From: Metabacillus niabensis
GTDB taxonomy: Bacteria; Bacillota; Bacilli; Bacillales; Bacillaceae
NCBI RefSeq assembly: GCF_902829255.1
Contig: NZ_CADEPK010000298.1
Location: 1-49,014, forward strand
Reading direction: 5' to 3'
Length of the DNA stretch: 49,014 nt
The position numbers were made by a program, and so were the translations under genes. How positions within the stretch are numbered: position 1 is the first letter of the stretch; each line of letters begins with the position of its first letter. The notes beneath the pieces are model-generated. The model ran no database searches, was not told where the DNA came from, and saw only the letters and a program-made list of their open reading frames with translations. Below are positions 1 to 6,687 of this stretch, in pieces.

Positions 1-38
1 CTATAGTTTTAGATATGTATTTTAACCCTGTAAGAGTG

Positions 39-89
39 TTGCTCTTTAAAAAAGAAATGCTTATAATTGTATGTGTTTTAAAACGTTTT
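39..89 (+). promoter_or_regulatory. Predicted sigma-A promoter and palindrome upstream of the GntR gene
   Basis: A consensus -10 box TATAAT (62-67) lies 17 bp downstream of a weak -35 box TTGCTC (39-44). A 10-bp perfect palindrome AAAACGTTTT (80-89) follows, just after the expected transcription start, where a repressor could act. GntR proteins often regulate themselves, so autoregulation is plausible but inferred. Confidence 0.45.
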
Positions 90-106
90 CTTATTAAGAA
101 TATATA

Positions 107-823
107 TTGAGAGAAGTGATTAAAATTAGCTTTAATCGGGTATCCAGTGAGAAATTATACATACAAATTTATAATCAAATTCTTTCAGAAATCCAATCAG
201 GATCTTTTAATATAGGTGATAAATTACCTGCAGAACGAGAGCTTTGTGCCCAGTTTGGAGTTAGTCGTGCTCCGGTTAGGCAAGCATTAAGCGCTCTTGA
301 ATTGAATGGTGTTATTTATTCACGTCAAGGTGAAGGAGTGTATGTTAAAAATACTCAGATTTCAAACTGCTCTGATTCACCCTTTATATTTGATTCAACT
401 TCACCGGAAGACATTGTAGAAGCAAGAATGAATATTGAGCCGATCATTATAAAATATGCGGCACTAAGAGCTACAGATGAAGATATTGAGGAACTACGAT
501 CTACTATTCAAAAAATGGAAGAAGAAACAAAGGCAGGCATATATGCCCCAGAGACAGACGAAGCACTTCACAAAGGAATAGCTAAAGCGTCTCATAATGA
601 TTTATATATTAAAATTATGTCTGCAATTAGTGAGGCGATGAAACAACAGGAAATGTGGAAGCTTATCCGAGATCGGACATTTACTCGCCCAGATTATCAA
701 GTCGTTAACTTTGAAGAGCATAAAATGATTATTAAAGCTATCGAAGAACATAATGAAAGCAAAGCTGTTAAGTTAATGACAACTCATATGCAAAACCTTT
801 ATGATCGATATTGGAAAGATTAA
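107..823 (+). CDS. GntR-family transcriptional regulator, FadR/FCD subfamily
   Basis: DNA-binding transcription factor. Residues about 12-78 form the GntR winged helix-turn-helix, with the signature LPAERELCAQFGVSR at 40-54. Residues about 100-225 are a helical FCD ligand domain, whose conserved Asp/His residues usually bind a metal and a carboxylate effector. The 238-aa length is normal for the FadR group. The start is TTG at 107; an in-frame GTG at 116 is an alternative, and an upstream stop rules out a longer form. A predicted promoter lies directly upstream and a terminator at 852-895 makes it monocistronic. Its target cannot be read from the sequence: it may control genes to the left or the sulfur genes to the right. 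Confidence 0.85.
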   Translation: MREVIKISFNRVSSEKLYIQIYNQILSEIQSGSFNIGDKLPAERELCAQFGVSRAPVRQALSALELNGVIYSRQGEGVYVKNTQISNCSDSPFIFDSTSPEDIVEARMNIEPIIIKYAALRATDEDIEELRSTIQKMEEETKAGIYAPETDEALHKGIAKASHNDLYIKIMSAISEAMKQQEMWKLIRDRTFTRPDYQVVNFEEHKMIIKAIEEHNESKAVKLMTTHMQNLYDRYWKD

Positions 824-851
824 TTGTATAAGAAGAATTAGAATATGGCTT

Positions 852-895
852 AAAGGACTTTATCAAGATTTACAATTTTTGAGAGAGTCCTTTTT
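852..895 (+). terminator. Rho-independent terminator after the GntR gene
   Basis: AAAGGACT (852-859) pairs with AGTCCTTT (886-893), followed by a run of T. The position fits the end of the GntR transcript. Confidence 0.6.
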
Positions 896-972
896 ATGTT
901 TGTGTGTAAAGGGAGTATTGAAAGGTTCATAATTTATGATAATGACATTATCCAAACTGTTTCAAAATAACC

Positions 973-1072
973 TTTACATACATTAGGGGGGTATAGTATA
1001 TTGAATTTGTGAATTTGTGAGACCTATTACAACAGGTTTATTATTTTTCAATCGAAACTATACTATACCCCC
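973..1072 (+). promoter_or_regulatory. Promoter with paired CstR-like half-sites upstream of the sulfite-reductase-like gene
   Basis: TTTACA (973-978) and TATATT (997-1002), 18 bp apart, form a plausible promoter. GGGGGTATAGTATA (987-1000), in its spacer and -10 region, is repeated exactly in inverted orientation as TATACTATACCCCC at 1059-1072, just before the ribosome binding site. The arms contain GGGTAT and ATACCC, the half-sites of the operators found downstream. The left arm lies largely upstream of the expected start of transcription, so this looks like DNA for protein binding or looping rather than an RNA hairpin. Confidence 0.5.
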
Positions 1073-1100
1073 ATAAAGTTTATAAAGGAAGGTGAATACA

Positions 1101-1715
1101 ATGAATAACGCAAAGAGCATTAGAATCGCTGTAAATGGAGGCATAGGATTTGGTGCAAAACTATCTGCCAAACAGCTTATAACTATCGCAAAATATGTAC
1201 AGGAGGATGAGGAACTGGAATTAACAACATTCCAGCAGCTCTATATAGAAATTCCAGAAGACCAAAAAGAGGTAATGATAGAAGAGTTTCAAAGTGTGGG
1301 ATTAGAATGCTATCCAGTTGGAAACTTCGTTAAGAGCTTAAGAACTTGTAACTTTTGCAAAGGCGAGAAAGAAGAAGGAATGCCAGTAGCAAAAGAGGTA
1401 AATCGCCGAATAGCAGGAAAACCCGTGCCATTTACCTTAAAGGTTGCTTACACAGGTTGTCCAATTGGTTGTGGCGAACCTATGTTAAGTGACATTGGTA
1501 TTATGAAAATTAGAGATCATTACAATTTATATGTTGGAGGAAAAGCAAAAGGTAAAGACGCCGAGATTGGTTCCTTGTTGCTAGAAAATTTAACGCAAGA
1601 GCAATTATATGACTCAGTTGAGAAAATTATTGCTGTTTACGGACAAAATGGGAAGAAACGTCAACCATTTTATAAATTTATTAAACAAGTAGGTCTGGAA
1701 GCATTAATTAACTAA
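1101..1715 (+). CDS. Short nitrite/sulfite reductase-like hemoprotein-fold protein
   Basis: 204-aa protein resembling half of a siroheme nitrite/sulfite reductase. Residues about 5-72 look like the ferredoxin-like half domain and about 75-150 like the siroheme/[4Fe-4S] domain. The second cluster motif is intact (C120-PIG-C124, in TGCPIGCGEP), but the first is CxxC (C83, C86) rather than the usual C-X5-C. No flavin or NADPH domain is present, so a separate electron donor would be needed. I start it at ATG 1101, because AAGGAAGGTG (1085-1094) is correctly spaced for it; the upstream GTG at 1092 lies inside that ribosome binding site. Operator half-sites upstream tie it to the CstR regulon that follows. 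A role in reducing sulfite or sulfane sulfur is inferred. Confidence 0.7.
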   Translation: MNNAKSIRIAVNGGIGFGAKLSAKQLITIAKYVQEDEELELTTFQQLYIEIPEDQKEVMIEEFQSVGLECYPVGNFVKSLRTCNFCKGEKEEGMPVAKEVNRRIAGKPVPFTLKVAYTGCPIGCGEPMLSDIGIMKIRDHYNLYVGGKAKGKDAEIGSLLLENLTQEQLYDSVEKIIAVYGQNGKKRQPFYKFIKQVGLEALIN

Positions 1716-1800
1716 AAAGTAAACGGTTTACAAACAACATCAAATAGCTAGTTATTTCTAAGTTGTTAACTTGTGAATAAATAGTTTTTCCTAATTAGAT

Positions 1801-2081
1801 TTTATTTTATGAGCTCACAAGTGATTGGACAACTGCCCCTAAACGTTGGAAAGTATTAGCATTATTGGGATTTGCAAATTTTATTGTAATACCCACATAT
1901 CCTTCTGGGACATATTAATGCAAGACAGGTAGAAGAGGTAGCGGAAAAATTCCTAATTTTAACTGCCCCTATTATGCTTTTGATGATAAATCAAAAGGAA
2001 TATTTACGAGAGGATCGTTTCGTTCGGTTTAGTCGTTTAGAGGAAAAATTAGGAACTATTTATGAGATGTATAATCGATAA
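1801..2081 (+). pseudogene. Frameshifted remnant of an unidentified gene
   Basis: Two coding-like stretches in different frames suggest a broken gene. The first (from about 1808) reads ELTSDWTTAPKRWKVLALLG onward and stops near 1917. The second (about 1898-2081) reads HILLGHINARQVEEVAEKFL onward, contains a hydrophobic segment, and ends at TAA 2079-2081. There is no credible start codon or ribosome binding site, and stops interrupt the join. I do not recognise the family. The rest of 1716-2109 shows nothing further. Confidence 0.4.
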
Positions 2082-2109
2082 GCTCTTTATTTTGATAATT
2101 GATTTTTTG

Positions 2110-2140
2110 GACTGCTATACTTATAGCGGTCTATTTATTT
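2110..2140 (+). terminator. Probable terminator before the cstR promoter
   Basis: GACTGCTA (2110-2117) pairs with TAGCGGTC (2124-2131), one G-U pair, followed by a T-rich tract. It would insulate the cstR promoter from upstream transcription. Confidence 0.5.
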
Positions 2141-2160
2141 TAGAGCAAGATTTATTATAG

Positions 2161-2189
2161 TTGACATTATACCCTGAGGGGTATATTAT
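2161..2189 (+). promoter_or_regulatory. cstR promoter with CstR-type operator in the spacer
   Basis: A perfect -35 box TTGACA (2161-2166) and a -10 box TATTAT (2184-2189) are 17 bp apart. Nearly all of the spacer is the palindrome ATACCC-TGAG-GGGTAT (2169-2184), the form of operator expected for CsoR/CstR repressors. Bound repressor would block RNA polymerase directly, and release by persulfide would induce the operon. The 164-nt leader to cstR (2190-2353) holds nothing else that I recognise. Confidence 0.8.
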
Positions 2190-2353
2190 GGAACTTGTTG
2201 ATGATAATTGATGTATTGTTCCAGGCAGACTTGTGAAATATCGGGACAGGTTATTTAAGGAGTAGTCGGATATACATTGATCATTTATCACAAGCTATAT
2301 TCTAATGAATCTCTTCTAAATATAAACTTACAAATGGTAAAGGAGGGAAAACA

Positions 2354-2614
2354 ATGGATTACAATGATCAAATGAAAAATAGAATCAAACGGATTGAAGG
2401 ACAGCTTAGAGGGATTTTGAAAATGATGGAAGAGAATAAAGACTGTAAGGAAGTTATAACTCAACTATCTGCATCAAGAACAGCCCTTGACCGTACAATT
2501 GGGTTAATTGTTAGCGAGAATTTAGTCGAGTGTGTCCGCAATGCTGAAATGAATGGTGAAAGTACAGAAGAACTAGTCAAAGAAGCTGTAAACCTTCTGG
2601 TAAAAAGTCGATAA
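2354..2614 (+). CDS. cstR: CstR-like persulfide-sensing repressor (CsoR family; B. subtilis YrkD-like)
   Basis: All-helical CsoR-family repressor of 86 aa. C31 and C60 are both present, at the same numbering as I recall for S. aureus CstR. The copper-ligand His of true CsoR, close before the second Cys, is absent (SENLVEC), which favours persulfide sensing (di- and trisulfide cross-links between subunits) over Cu(I) binding. The ribosome binding site AAAGGAGGG precedes ATG 2354. It heads the sulfur operon, and an operator overlaps its own promoter, so it is probably autoregulated. Similar operators recur before tusA, dsrE, the tusA-rhodanese fusion and the dioxygenase gene. Confidence 0.9.
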   Translation: MDYNDQMKNRIKRIEGQLRGILKMMEENKDCKEVITQLSASRTALDRTIGLIVSENLVECVRNAEMNGESTEELVKEAVNLLVKSR

Positions 2615-2653
2615 TAAAATGGGGTGACACCCTCTTTTATTTTCTCTGATAAT

Positions 2654-2669
2654 ATACCCATAGGGGTAA
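2654..2669 (+). promoter_or_regulatory. CstR-type operator upstream of tusA
   Basis: ATACCC-ATAG-GGGTAA matches the ATACCC-N4-GGGTAT palindrome at 11 of 12 half-site positions. It lies between the cstR stop codon and the tusA ribosome binding site. Confidence 0.65.
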
Positions 2670-2701
2670 GGGTAAAAAAATAGTGTAGGAGGAATGCAAC
2701 G

Positions 2702-2929
2702 ATGAAAATAGATAAAGTGTTAGACGCTAAAGGTTTGGCTTGTCCGATGCCAATTGTTAAAACAAAAAAGGCGATGAATGAACTAGAAACTGGGCAAGTT
2801 TTAGAAGTTCATACAACCGATAAAGGGGCTAAAAATGATTTAACAGCCTGGGCTAATTCAGTTGGTCATGAGCTTTTGAAATATGAAAAGGATAAAGACG
2901 TATTAAAGTTTTGGATTAAGAAAGGGTAA
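2702..2929 (+). CDS. TusA-family sulfurtransferase
   Basis: 75-aa cytosolic sulfur carrier of the TusA/SirA family. The signature ACPMPIVKTKKAM carries the sulfur-accepting cysteine C14, which bears a persulfide and passes it to partner proteins. Length and the C-terminal FWIKKG are typical. The ribosome binding site AGGAGG lies about 10 nt before ATG 2702, and a CstR-type operator precedes the gene. It closely resembles the TusA half of the fusion at 4237-4812 and the dead copy at 6423-6635, so the operon has held three TusA units. It probably shuttles sulfane sulfur between DsrE, rhodanese and dioxygenase partners. Confidence 0.9.
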   Translation: MKIDKVLDAKGLACPMPIVKTKKAMNELETGQVLEVHTTDKGAKNDLTAWANSVGHELLKYEKDKDVLKFWIKKG

Positions 2930-2945
2930 ATTTTTTTTACTTAAA

Positions 2946-2961
2946 ATACCTATACAGGTAT
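2946..2961 (+). promoter_or_regulatory. Degenerate CstR-type operator upstream of dsrE
   Basis: ATACCt-ATAC-aGGTAT keeps the inverted symmetry of the other operators but has T/A in the innermost half-site position on each side. It lies in the 65-bp gap before the DsrE-type gene. Confidence 0.5.
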
Positions 2962-2994
2962 AGGTTTATATTTAATTTCAAGGGGGCATACAGC

Positions 2995-3474
2995 ATGACC
3001 GAAAAGAAAAAAACAACAATTGTCTTATTTAGTGGTGATTATGATAAAGCGATGGCTGCCTATATTATTGCAAATGGGGCTGCAGCTTATGATCATGAAG
3101 TAACGATCTTTCACACGTTTTGGGGATTAAATGCCTTACGTAAAGATGAACATATTCCGGTGAAAAAAGGATTCATGGAAAAAATGTTTGGCAAAATGAT
3201 GCCTAAAGGTGCAAATAAAATGGGGCTTTCAAAAATGAACTTTGCTGGATTTGGTCCGAAAATGATTAAAGATATTATTAAAAAGCATAACGCAGTACCT
3301 TTACCACAATTAATTGAAATGGCGCAAGAACAAGAGGTAAAGCTAGTAGCGTGTACAATGACGATGGATTTGCTAGGACTTAAACAGGAAGAGCTATTAG
3401 ACAGCATTGACTATGCTGGAGTTGCTGCCTATTTAGCAGATGCCGAGGAAGGTAATGTTAATCTGTTTATTTAA
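2995..3474 (+). CDS. DsrE/DsrF-like sulfur-relay protein (YrkE-like)
   Basis: 159-aa DsrE-fold protein, about the size of B. subtilis YrkE. The N-terminal beta strand (TTIVLFSGDYDKAMAAY) and the late motif VACTMTMDLLGL, with a single conserved cysteine C120, are characteristic. That cysteine is the likely persulfide carrier. The central part (about 55-90) is Met/Lys-rich with several KM pairs, probably a helix or membrane-contacting loop. The ribosome binding site is GGGGG before ATG 2995. It follows tusA and precedes a membrane-anchored rhodanese, consistent with sulfur being relayed among these proteins. Confidence 0.85.
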   Translation: MTEKKKTTIVLFSGDYDKAMAAYIIANGAAAYDHEVTIFHTFWGLNALRKDEHIPVKKGFMEKMFGKMMPKGANKMGLSKMNFAGFGPKMIKDIIKKHNAVPLPQLIEMAQEQEVKLVACTMTMDLLGLKQEELLDSIDYAGVAAYLADAEEGNVNLFI

Positions 3475-3504
3475 GAGCACATTCACGATAGCGGGAGGTT
3501 ACAA

Positions 3505-3867
3505 ATGAATGTTCTAATTTATTTATTGATTGTATTATTCCTATTTTTTATTGTTAAGGGATTTTTGCCGATTAAAGGTGTTAACCAAATCACCACAAGC
3601 GAGTTGAAAAGGGAATTAATGAACAAGAACAAGCAATTTATTGATGTCCGAACACCAGGTGAGTTTAAAGGAAACCATATTAGCGGATTTAAAAATATTC
3701 CTCTTCATCAGCTTGCTCAAAAGGCAGAAAGCGAGCTTTCAAAGGAAAAGGACGTAATCGTGATTTGTCAAAGTGGAATGAGAAGCCAACAGGCTAGTAA
3801 AACTCTAAAAAAATTGGGATTTATAAGCGTAACAAATGTTAAAGGCGGCATGAGTGCTTGGTCTTAA
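3505..3867 (+). CDS. Membrane-anchored rhodanese-domain sulfurtransferase
   Basis: 120-aa protein with one N-terminal membrane segment (residues 3-22, hydrophobic, no cleavage site evident) and a single rhodanese domain (about 28-120). The active loop is CQSGMRS with catalytic C88, which forms a persulfide. The domain should face the cytosol or membrane surface, depending on topology. The ribosome binding site is GGGAGG before ATG 3505. It sits 30 bp after dsrE and 22 bp before another rhodanese gene, so the three are cotranscribed. It could accept sulfane sulfur at the membrane; the partner is inferred. Confidence 0.87.
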   Translation: MNVLIYLLIVLFLFFIVKGFLPIKGVNQITTSELKRELMNKNKQFIDVRTPGEFKGNHISGFKNIPLHQLAQKAESELSKEKDVIVICQSGMRSQQASKTLKKLGFISVTNVKGGMSAWS

Positions 3868-3889
3868 ATCAACATATGGAGGACTAAAA

Positions 3890-4186
3890 ATGAAACAAAT
3901 CAATGCAAAAGAGGTCGAGACTTTCTTAAACGAAGGTAAATCATTAAATATCATTGATGTACGTGAAGCAGACGAGGTTGCTACTGGAATGATACGAGGC
4001 GCTGTTCATATTCCTTTAGGGTTAGTTGAATTTCGCATGCATGAATTAGATAAAACGAAAGAATATATCATGGTATGCCGTTCTGGAGGAAGAAGTGGCC
4101 GTGCCACACAACTCCTCGAAGGGTATGGATTTAACGTAATCAACATGGTTGGTGGAATGCTTGCTTGGGAAGGGAAAGTCGAATAA
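3890..4186 (+). CDS. Single-domain rhodanese sulfurtransferase
   Basis: 98-aa soluble rhodanese. The catalytic loop CRSGGRSGR carries C63, and DVREADE and the C-terminal GGMLAWEG are typical of small GlpE/PspE-type rhodaneses. I start it at ATG 3890, because GGAGG (3879-3883) is correctly spaced; a longer frame from 3854 would overlap the previous gene and lacks a ribosome binding site. It probably moves sulfur between thiosulfate or low-molecular-weight persulfides and protein acceptors such as TusA. Confidence 0.88.
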   Translation: MKQINAKEVETFLNEGKSLNIIDVREADEVATGMIRGAVHIPLGLVEFRMHELDKTKEYIMVCRSGGRSGRATQLLEGYGFNVINMVGGMLAWEGKVE

Positions 4187-4204
4187 ATTTTTTTAACAAA
4201 AATA

Positions 4205-4220
4205 ATACCCTGTTGGGTAT
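4205..4220 (+). promoter_or_regulatory. Perfect CstR-type operator upstream of the TusA-rhodanese gene
   Basis: ATACCC-TGTT-GGGTAT has perfect half-sites. It lies between the preceding stop codon and the GGAGG ribosome binding site, with a TTAACA (4193-4198) upstream that could serve as the -35 box of an internal promoter. Confidence 0.7.
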
Positions 4221-4236
4221 GTGTGGAGGCGTTATA

Positions 4237-4812
4237 ATGGAGAATTTGAAAGCAAATATGATATTAGATGCAACAGGATTAGCATGTCCAATGCCGATTG
4301 TTAAAACGAAAAAGGCAATGAATAACCTAGAGGCAGGTCAGGTAATAGAAGTTCAAGCGACAGATAAAGGGTCCACAGCTGACATGAAGGCATGGGCTGA
4401 AAGTACAGGCCATCACTATTTAGGGACAATTGAAGAAGGTAATGTTCTCATACATTATCTCCGCAAATCTTCTAATGATGAAGTGATTGAAAAGAAACAC
4501 CAAAATATCATTAATAACGAGGAATTAGAAAAAAGGCTTGAAGCAAGTGAAAGCATCGTTGTTATCGATGTAAGAGAATCTGCTGAATTTGCCTTTAGCC
4601 ATATTCCAAATGCAATCTCCATTCCCTTAGATGAATTGGATAACAAATTAAATGAATTAAACAAAGAAGATGAAATCTACGTGGTTTGCCGAACTGGAAA
4701 TCGTAGCGATCTTGCAGCTCAGAAATTAACCAATAATGGTTTTGCAAATGTCACGAATGTTGTACCAGGAATGGGTCAATGGAATGGTAAAAAAACAGGA
4801 ATCAACGACTAA
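4237..4812 (+). CDS. yrkF: TusA-rhodanese fusion sulfurtransferase (YrkF-like)
   Basis: 191-aa two-domain protein. Residues 1-78 are a TusA domain with persulfide cysteine C17 in ACPMPIVKTKKAM; residues about 92-188 are a rhodanese domain with catalytic C151 in CRTGNRS. A short polar linker (78-92) joins them. Fusing donor and carrier suggests direct transfer between the two cysteines. The size matches B. subtilis YrkF. I start it at ATG 4237 behind GGAGG; the longer frame from 4165 overlaps the previous gene and the operator at 4205-4220. The next gene, a DsrE-type protein, starts 19 bp downstream. Confidence 0.9.
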   Translation: MENLKANMILDATGLACPMPIVKTKKAMNNLEAGQVIEVQATDKGSTADMKAWAESTGHHYLGTIEEGNVLIHYLRKSSNDEVIEKKHQNIINNEELEKRLEASESIVVIDVRESAEFAFSHIPNAISIPLDELDNKLNELNKEDEIYVVCRTGNRSDLAAQKLTNNGFANVTNVVPGMGQWNGKKTGIND

Positions 4813-4831
4813 AAGCTAGGAGGAATCTACA

Positions 4832-5227
4832 ATGAATAAAAAAGTAGCGATTATTGCAAGTAATGGTGGATTATTTGATGCATACAAGGTATTTAATATT
4901 GCAACGGCGGCGGCAGCAACTGACCAGGAAGTGGCTATTTTCTTCACCTTTGAGGGGTTAAATTTAATCCATAAAGAAGCATACAAACAGCTTCAAATGC
5001 CAGAAGGAAAAGAACATTTTGCAGAAGGGTTTACAAAGGCAAATATTCCTTCGATTCCAGAACTGGTTACAATGGCACAAGAATTGGGTGTTACCTTTAT
5101 CGGATGTCAAATGACAATGGATGTTATGGGATTGGAAAAGGAAGATTTTATAGATGGCATTGAAGTAGGTGGCGCTGTTACTTTTTTAGAATTTGCTAAT
5201 GATGCAGATGTAACTTTAACTTTTTAA
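4832..5227 (+). CDS. Second DsrE/DsrF-like sulfur-relay protein
   Basis: 131-aa DsrE-fold protein related to, but shorter than, the one at 2995-3474. It lacks the Met/Lys-rich insert and has its single conserved cysteine, C92, in [17 protein letters not shown]. The N terminus [19 protein letters not shown] is the usual first beta-alpha unit. The ribosome binding site AGGAGG is well placed before ATG 4832. The gene lies between the TusA-rhodanese fusion and the persulfide dioxygenase, so a sulfur-carrier role is likely. Having two DsrE proteins may allow two parallel relays. Confidence 0.85.
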   Translation: MNKKVAIIASNGGLFDAYKVFNIATAAAATDQEVAIFFTFEGLNLIHKEAYKQLQMPEGKEHFAEGFTKANIPSIPELVTMAQELGVTFIGCQMTMDVMGLEKEDFIDGIEVGGAVTFLEFANDADVTLTF

Positions 5228-5249
5228 GATTATTTTTTCGAATAAATTA

Positions 5250-5265
5250 ATACGGGTGGGGGTAT
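5250..5265 (+). promoter_or_regulatory. Partial CstR-type operator overlapping the dioxygenase ribosome binding site
   Basis: ATACgg-GTGG-GGGTAT keeps the right half-site and ATAC of the left. It contains the G-rich ribosome binding site of the next gene, so a bound repressor could affect transcription there. It is weaker than the sites at 2169 and 4205. Confidence 0.35.
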
Positions 5266-5270
5266 TTAGG

Positions 5271-6398
5271 ATGACTGTAAATGTAATGACGTCAAAAGAT
5301 GTGACGAAAAAGCTTATTCAAAAAGAAGAATTATATATTCTAGATGTTCGAAACGAAAGTGATTTTAACGATTGGAAAATTGAAGGAGTAAGCTTTGAGC
5401 ATTTAAATGTTCCTTACTTCGAATTGCTTGATGGAGTAGATGAAATCATTGAGAAAATACCTACTAATAAAGATGTGCTAGTTGTTTGTGCTAAGGAAGG
5501 TTCATCGGTAATGGTAGCGGAAATGCTATCTGATGCCGGATTAAACGTTTCATACCTAAAGGGTGGGATGAAAGCATGGAGTGAACATTTAGAGCCTGTT
5601 AAAGTGGGCGATTTAAAGGATGGTGGGGAAATCTATCAATTCGTTCGAATCGGTAAAGGGTGTCTATCTTATTTGGTTGTTTCAAATGGAGAAGCGGCCG
5701 TAATTGATGCAACACGTATGACGGATATCTTTCTAAATTTTGCCGAAAGACTGGGAGCAAAAATTACACATGTATTTGATACACATCTTCATGCTGACCA
5801 TATTTCCGGTGGACGTACAATTGCTGAAAAAGCGGGTGCTACCTATTGGCTACCATCTAAGGATGCGACAGAAGTAATGTTTGACTATGAGCCACTAGAA
5901 GAAGGCAAAGTCATAACAATCGGTAACACAATGATTGATATTTCTGCATTGTATTCACCAGGTCACACCATTGGTTCTACATCCTTTGTAGTTGATAAAA
6001 AGTTCTTGCTTTCAGGCGATATTTTGTTCATTGATTCAATTGGAAGACCAGACCTAGCAGGGAAGGCAGAAGATTGGGTGGGAGATTTACGAAACACTCT
6101 ATATAATCGCTACAGAGAATTATCAGACGAACTGATTGTCCTACCTGCTCATTTTATGATGATAGACGAGCTAAATGATGATGGCAGTGTATCAGAAAAA
6201 TTAAGATCATTGTTTAAAAACAATCACGGTTTAACTATAGAGGATGAAGTTGAATTTAGAAAGCTAGTAACGGAAAACCTACCACCGCAGCCAAATGCTT
6301 ATCAAGAAATTCGTGAAACAAATATGGGGAAAATCAATCCAGACTTGGACAATCAACGTGAGATGGAAATTGGGCCTAACCGTTGTGCAGTCCGTTAA
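5271..6398 (+). CDS. yrkH: Rhodanese-metallo-beta-lactamase persulfide dioxygenase (YrkH / CstB-like)
   Basis: 375-aa fusion. Residues 1-108 are a rhodanese domain with C73 in VVCAKEGSS. Residues about 118-330 are an ETHE1-type metallo-beta-lactamase persulfide dioxygenase with iron-ligand motif THLHADH (H172, H174, D176, H177), PGHT (H232), SGD (D250) and a later PAH. The C-terminal tail ends [10 protein letters not shown], a common ending in the family. It should oxidise low-molecular-weight persulfides to sulfite with O2, the rhodanese part delivering or recycling sulfane sulfur; sulfite could leave through the TauE protein downstream. I start it at ATG 5271, with a G-rich ribosome binding site at 5254-5262; GTG 5256 is an unlikely alternative. 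Confidence 0.9.
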   Translation: MTVNVMTSKDVTKKLIQKEELYILDVRNESDFNDWKIEGVSFEHLNVPYFELLDGVDEIIEKIPTNKDVLVVCAKEGSSVMVAEMLSDAGLNVSYLKGGMKAWSEHLEPVKVGDLKDGGEIYQFVRIGKGCLSYLVVSNGEAAVIDATRMTDIFLNFAERLGAKITHVFDTHLHADHISGGRTIAEKAGATYWLPSKDATEVMFDYEPLEEGKVITIGNTMIDISALYSPGHTIGSTSFVVDKKFLLSGDILFIDSIGRPDLAGKAEDWVGDLRNTLYNRYRELSDELIVLPAHFMMIDELNDDGSVSEKLRSLFKNNHGLTIEDEVEFRKLVTENLPPQPNAYQEIRETNMGKINPDLDNQREMEIGPNRCAVR

Positions 6399-6422
6399 TT
6401 TTAACTAAGAGGAAAAATCGTG

Positions 6423-6635
6423 ATGGAAGATGCAAAAGGGGTTGCGTGCCCAATGCCGATAGAAAATACAAAAAGGCAATGAAAGAAATTGAAACAGGTC
6501 AGGTAATATAAGTGCACTTAGGCGGATAAAGGGGCAAAAAATGATTTAGCAGTCTGGGAAAAATCGGGAGGGCATAACTTATTTAAACATGAGGATGAAA
6601 ATGGAGTGTTAACATTTTGGATAAAAAAAGGCTGA
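6423..6635 (+). pseudogene. Decayed tusA (yrkI-position) pseudogene
   Basis: The remnant starts MEDAKGVACPMPIENTK and ends, in another frame, DKGAKNDLAVWEKSGG onward to FWIKKG and TGA 6633-6635, so it is clearly a TusA gene. Against the intact copy at 2702 it has a one-base loss in the A run before GGCAATG (about 6470), a Glu-to-stop change (TAA after CAGGTAATA) and a second frame change near 6520. Three separate lesions make sequencing error an unlikely full explanation. Its place between the dioxygenase and tauE genes matches yrkI of B. subtilis. Confidence 0.85.
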
Positions 6636-6643
6636 AAAATAAC

Positions 6644-6670
6644 GGGAGCCCAAATAAGGTTCCCTTTTTT
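6644..6670 (+). terminator. Intrinsic terminator between the tusA remnant and tauE
   Basis: GGGAGCC (6644-6650) pairs with GGTTCCC (6658-6664), one G-U pair, followed by TTTTTT (6665-6670). It ends 17 bp before the tauE start, so it would reduce read-through into the exporter gene. Confidence 0.65.
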
Positions 6671-6687
6671 CTAAAGAGGGGAGCAAC

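Noticed and set aside
984-1072. The 14-bp inverted repeat as a riboswitch or terminator hairpin
   Set aside because: The left arm overlaps the -10 box and is not in the transcript if the predicted promoter is right; a DNA-binding role fits better.
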